Shown here: piece by piece, positions 58,869-64,000 of the stretch | Position numbering within the stretch: the stretch's first letter is position 1 | Layout: each line of letters starts with the position of its first letter | Origin: Coenobita brevimanus | Taxonomy: Eukaryota; Arthropoda; Malacostraca; Decapoda; Coenobitidae | Direction: 5' to 3' | NCBI GenBank assembly: GCA_032717465.1 | Contig: CM064667.1 | Location: forward strand, 344,143-408,142 | DNA length: 64,000 nucleotides | The notes under the pieces: generated by a model | Seen by the model: the letters and a program-made list of their open reading frames with translations, nothing else | Database searches by the model: none | What the model was told of the DNA's origin: nothing | Position numbers and translations under genes: made by a program

Positions 58869-59999
58869 TTATAGTAGCAAAATAGTTACTATAAACCTAC
58901 ATGCGAGTACGACCAAGTGGTGCCTCACAGGTGCCACAATTTCCCTTACAGAAGACTTATTTTATGTACGACTGGCGACATATAAACCTAGGACAGCATC
59001 AGTGTGCAGCAGAGGCCAAGCATTTGGTATACTTGACAACCTCATCACAGGTCTGTTGGTGGCACTGACATGAAAGAACGGAGGTGTCAAATATTAATTG
59101 AAATGAGACAACTGTGATGCATGAACGTCAGACACTGTAGTCAAACCGCTTCACACAGACATTGTCCCAGGTTCATGTGCAGCCAACTGTACATCACACC
59201 CATACCTTTTCTTACGCTAGACATTTAAGGTTCTTATGCCCCCACTACGAGAGATGGTGGTGGTCAAGTAGTCAAAGAAATAATCCGGGACCTATAAGGA
59301 CGCAAACTGCATCCCAAAAAGGAGCAGGGAGAAGTCTGGTGATCTGGATATCGTTAAAACATACCTTACTGACCTTCCACAAGATCCACCAAAAAACACC
59401 CAGGCTTATATCACACCAGTCGTAAATGAGACAGCCTTAGCGTGTACTCAGTGTTGACAGCAGGTATTAGCACCAAAGTAGTGACATGTAAAGGCGTTTG
59501 GCACACAGGAGGAGTGTTGGACCTCTGGAAAAAGAGTAGCAAGTCTATGCCTACAATGAGACAGGAAAAGATGAGTTGCATTAAAGCATCTGGCGGTAGT
59601 AAGAGAAAGAACACATACAGATATCACCGTACAAAACAATTATTCACATGATGCTTTTCTGTTCAAAACACTTCTTCACCTAAATAACATTTTTACGACT
59701 GCATACTCTAGTAACTAAGTGTTCACCTCCATGTTAGACCATCACCAACACGTTAATCATATCCTTGTGACATGTAGTACATATTTTATTTTTAATCCTG
59801 CAACATTAATTTCTACCTAAATTTGAGTTCAACAAGTTCAAAGCAAACTAGGGCGCAGGTCTCTGCCAACACCAATAATATTTAAGATTTACTGTTGTAA
59901 TTCCCTCTTCCCGTCAGACGAATACTTTAGCGGCTTCACACAGTCAAGTAATTGTACAGTCTTAGTCTGTCCCATGGTCTGTCCTGCTACACAACGTCA

Positions 60000-60223
60000 C
60001 ACAGCACATACCTCGGCCAACGCCAGTAATGTTTATGCTACATTCTTGCATCCGGATCCGGATCAACCTCAAAAGCTAATCAACTCTTCCTTGACCCTTT
60101 TCCCACCTATCCACCAAATTTCACTGAAATTCAATAACAGCTTTTTGATATCTTGTACACAAACCAACAGACAAAGAGGCATGGGTGAATATATAACCTC
60201 CATCCAACTTCGCTGGCAGAGGT
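60000..60223 (-). repeat. Second locus of the ggatccggatcc repeat
   Basis: gccaacgccagtaatgttta, catccggatccggatcaacc, ccaccaaatttcactgaaat and aacagacaaagaggcatggg follow in the same order as in 47440-47990. One unit only, ending near ggcagaggtaat at 60223. Confidence 0.55.
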
Positions 60224-60961
60224 AATAAATGATATCATTAATACCCTCTCAGCTCGAAAGCGTACTTTTTCCCCAAGTAAACGTTAGGTTATTCGTTCAA
60301 CATACTGTAGTTTAACTCAACTCTAGTAATGGGGTTAATGATAATTATACCTAACCCCTCCAATTCGATAACTTCCTCCAACTCTGAGAATATGTGCACA
60401 ATCCAGCCACACCAATTGTTCAGACTGCCGGCAGTGAAGGAGTGCTTTGATGACAGAGACACCAGACACAAGATAACAACGCTTCAGGAATATTTCCATT
60501 TACAACGCTACTTGTTTTTGTGAGCCAAGAACAAGATGGATAATGCCACCAAACATGCTATCCTGACAACTGGGAACCCGCCAACGGTGAGAATCAGGAC
60601 ACGAAATTGGACTAGGTGAGAAGCACACGTACACACACGCACTTGACAATGACCAGAAAAAAAACTAAACGAAAATTTGACTCAAACAGATGTAATGGTT
60701 CATTCTAATTCTGGTTTCAATTTCAGATGGGATGGGAAGGTCTAGATTCTAGAACAAAGTTTCTTGATGTCTGTCAGGGCAACCATCAGAGAAGGGCAGC
60801 CCTGATACTCTCTCCCAATCTTCACCTTCAGATTCATAATAGCCACAATGTTATTTGCTCCACAAAAGAGTGGACGGTAGTTTCTACATCCCATATCCCT
60901 ACAAAAGGAGAGGACGTTCCTAGGTTGCCCTCCCCTCCCGACCCATGTACTCACCATCTAC

Positions 60962-60964
<3 letters not shown>

Positions 60965-60995
<31 letters not shown>
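60965..60995. repeat. (CA)n microsatellite
   Basis: Short pure CA tract. Confidence 0.96.
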
Positions 60996-60998
<3 letters not shown>

Positions 60999-61329
60999 TG
61001 ACCAGAATAAATATAACAAACGGAGACGGTGTGCAACTCAGGCACGACTGGGGCACCTATCTTAATTAACTGTGGTGGTGGTGAGGTGGGGCGACGACGG
61101 GAGGGGGCAGTGGGTATGGTGTCAGGGAAAAGTGTGTAGAATCATTGGGGAGGAGGGAGGGAAGGGACGCATGTGACGCCAACAACTACACCTGGTTTAC
61201 CTCACCTTCATTCTTATCTTAACCCACCCTGCCTTAACCCCTTGAGTAATGTTTTCTCAGCTGAACAGAAGAGTATGTTGTCAGCCTGAATTACATAACC
61301 TATCCAGGTGCATTCACAACAGCGAGTCT

Positions 61330-61985
61330 GTCATCTTCCACTCTATTCCTCACCCTGTCTTTCCTATCTTGCCTCACTCTGATAGCCTATCCTAGTACCC
61401 TGCCTCAATCTGTTCATCCTCCACTCTATCCCTCACCCTGTCTCTCCTACATTCTTTTACCTTGCCTTACCCCCTCACCTTGCTACCTTTTCCTATCCTG
61501 TCCATTATCCTCCCCAGTGCCCCATCTTTATTAATTGCCTGCTCTCTCTCTATCCTCCAACTTCTTCCACATTTCCTCCCTTTCAGTTTCCTTCTCCCCC
61601 CCTCTTCCTTTCTGCTTACCCATCTGCTCTCTCTGCTTACCCTTTGTTTGCTACCGTGCCTGTCTCTCACATTCTCTTCTACTTCCTCGCTTCCCTTCCT
61701 CTCAGCAATTCATTATCTCTTCTTTCTCTCAGCTTGCCTTCCAACACTTCCCTTCTTCTCAGCCTACAACCCTGCTCCTCTCTCTCTCTCTCTCTCTCTC
61801 CAACTCTACTTATCTCTCACTCTGCATACCTTCACCCACTCCACCCTTGCTCCCTCCCTGCTTACCATCTACCTCTCCTCCCTCCTTCCAAACACGTATC
61901 ATTTCTCTCCCTCCTTACATCACCGCCGTCCCCCACACCCTTTCTACCTCCGGCCCCAGCACCACACCACACCCTCCTTCACTGA
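61330..61985. repeat. Long pyrimidine-rich low-complexity region
   Basis: Strong C/T bias on the plus strand with (CT)n at about 61779-61800. Overlapping Leu/Ser/Pro frames in all three plus frames show that it is compositional, not coding. Confidence 0.85.
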
Positions 61986-63089
61986 GCGTGCAAGAGGATG
62001 AATGGGCAGTACAGTGGTATGGGTGCTGGGAGCATACATTCTGTTGGAAATATAGTTACGTTATTTTTAACTGGACTCGGAGTTGAATCTCATCAACCTC
62101 AGGTTCTTACCACCACCACCCAACAACCGACCCTACTGATACCGGTTGAAAAAAGGGAGGACAATCAAGCAGTGTAGAGAAAACTATGATGTAAATGTTA
62201 CATTAAATGTTAAAGGCCAAATATCGTGGCCAGGCATCAACCTTGCCTGTGTTGACACTACAAGCAAGGTCACTACACACATAAGGCATCCAGTCAGGCA
62301 CGCAGGGAGGGAGGTAGGTAGGTAGGTACAGTAGTTAGTTTGTTCAGTTTGCAGGAGGGCAACATAATTACAAGTATATCTTCATATCAGACGGCGGGAC
62401 AAGAGGGTTGGTTGAGCTGTAAGCCATATACAGTACATAATGAAGAAAGATGCGAAGTGAGTATCGGTGGCGGAGACTAGTTTTTCTGATGGTGGTCTAT
62501 GCTCTTGTGGTAATGGTAGTAGTAAGGCAGACAGAAGATGGTGGGAGCTGTTGATGGTATTGAGAAATCATAATAGTGACGGTTTATTAGAATGGTAGTG
62601 GTGGTGAGAGTTAGGTTGGAAATAGTAGAGGCAGAGGTATTAGTAGTGGTTGCTGGACTGGTGATGAAGAAATGACTGCGGTGTATAGTTGATGAGAAAC
62701 CTAATACAGTACAGTAAGTGAACAGGGAGATGACATAATACAGGGAAGAATCATTAACATCAACGTTCTTATCTCCATGTAATTATGTAAGCAGACATAA
62801 CTGTGGCTATATTAGATGCACTAGGAAGTCATGATAGCTTTTATCACCCAGTTCTTTGATAGTGATGGTAATAATGGATGCTGATACCTTGCTGTAGAAG
62901 AAAATATATTCTTATTAACAATATTCTTGTCTTTAGGTAAAAATTTAATAAAGTAATCTGATGCAGTATTCCGTGCACTGGGATGTTATGATGGCTGTTA
63001 CTCGCACTCAACTCTTTCTGCATCTTATTTTGTACTACCGTGCTTTTTTCTCCTTTCCTCTCTTTCATTTTCCTCTTCCCAATCCTTCA

Positions 63090-63400
63090 ATCTCTACTTC
63101 CCTCTCCTTCATCTCCTCTTCTCTCTCCTTCATACTCCTGTTCCCTGTCTTTAATACTCCTGTTCCCTCTCTTCCATACTCCTGTTCCCTCTCTTTCATA
63201 CTCCTGTTCCCTCTCTTTCATGCTCCCCTTCCCCCCCTCCATCATACTCCTCTTCCATGTCCTTCAAACTTCTCTTCCCTCTCCTTCATACTCCTCTTCT
63301 CATCTTCATACTCGCTTCCCTCTCCACCATACTCCCCATCCCTCTCCTTCATATTCATCTTCCCTCTCCTTCATACTCCTCTTCCCTCTCCTTCACAAAC
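63090..63400. repeat. Pyrimidine minisatellite, about 22-bp period
   Basis: ttccctctctttcatactcc recurs more than ten times with single-base variants. Overlapping plus-strand frames read SLSFILLFP-type repeats; they are by-products of the period. Confidence 0.8.
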
Positions 63401-63810
63401 GATCGCATATTTGCTTATATCATCACTCACACCCATCCTGTTGTCATTAATGCCTTTCTTTGTCTTCTACAATGGTACCCTTCCTCACTCTTTTTCTCTC
63501 ATATCAATATTTCTACAGTATAATATCTATCACAGTATCCTTTACCCTCTCATACCTTCTCTAATCAGGCCTATATTCCTTCATGCACTAACTCAAAACC
63601 TCTCACACGCCTCTTTTCATTCTTCCCATAAGCCTTACAATCTCATACCCTTCTAGACGTACGAGTACAATATACCCTCCCTCACATCCATCACACCTGA
63701 CTCTCTCCTGACCACGTTCCCTCATCACAGGTAACACTCCCTCACCCTCACTCCTCACCCTAGCTCACTCTACCTCCTCCATCACTGTCTCTATCCTATC
63801 TTCTCTATTA

Positions 63811-63884
<74 letters not shown>
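63811..63884. repeat. (TC)n microsatellite, about 74 bp
   Basis: Uninterrupted TC repeat. Confidence 0.98.
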
Positions 63885-63890
<6 letters not shown>

Positions 63891-64000
63891 ACCTCTTGTT
63901 TTTTTTTATCCTCTCTCTGCCTTTGCACCCTGCCTTCCTCTCTTCTACACACGTCATGGCCATATTATATAACACAGGTCTACTCGTTTTTGGACGTATT

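Noticed and set aside
61462..62086. Long Leu/Ser/Pro frames on the plus strand
   Set aside because: All three plus frames are open because the DNA is pyrimidine-rich; there are no domains or conserved motifs.
62961..63656. 231-codon frame with apparent signal peptide and repeats
   Set aside because: Most of it is the 22-bp pyrimidine minisatellite; two frames are open at once.

Overview
This is a eukaryotic, gene-poor, repeat-dominated window. Very long and frequent dinucleotide tracts, trinucleotide and tetranucleotide tracts, several minisatellites, a short interspersed element with a tRNA-like head, a LINE and Ty3/gypsy elements together suggest an arthropod, most likely a decapod crustacean. 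That is inference from repeat style, not from a diagnostic gene. I found no convincing multi-exon host gene, rRNA or functional tRNA gene, and no CRISPR array. All comparisons between copies were made by eye.

The centrepiece is an endogenous retrovirus-like Ty3/gypsy element at 16058-24642 (+). It has paired 236-bp LTRs that differ at about five positions. It also has a primer-binding-site candidate, gag with a CCHC knuckle, pol (protease, RT, RNase H, DD35E integrase) in the -1 frame, an env behind a splice-acceptor-like signal, and a purine-rich tract before the 3' LTR. A second, 5'-truncated copy at about 4165-7590 (+) keeps integrase, env and the 3' LTR. Its env retains a cleavage motif (RVKR) followed by GLFDFGGE, like the F-type fusion proteins of insect errantiviruses and baculoviruses. 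Both copies are broken. The long copy has stops in RT and at the pol C-terminus, YLDN instead of YxDD, and an env deletion that removes the cleavage and fusion-peptide region. The short copy has lost its 5' half and the env start codon, and carries nonsense and frameshift lesions.

The long element lies inside an older, 5'-truncated LINE whose halves are at 15561-16057 and 24647-25022 (-). The junctions show a 4-bp GGAG target-site duplication. A longer copy of the same LINE family (RT domain, -) occupies about 51212-53115, and a 3'-tail relic lies near 3416-3520.

Other dispersed repeats are a MITE-like family with terminal inverted repeats (380-935, 11596-11815, 33607-33820, 50492-50710, 55593-55838); a SINE-like element with a tRNA-like promoter (46402-46660 minus, 56351-56613 plus) beside another repeat family; a second tRNA-derived SINE (47036-47292 minus); and diverged satellite-like arrays (42840-43080, 44718-45236, 47440-47990, plus a copy near 60000-60220). 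Minisatellites lie at 10601-10757, 41106-41539, 46690-46881 and 63090-63400. One promoter-like cluster with a TATA box precedes a short ATG-initiated frame at about 26877-27074. It is the only hint of a host transcription unit and remains weak.
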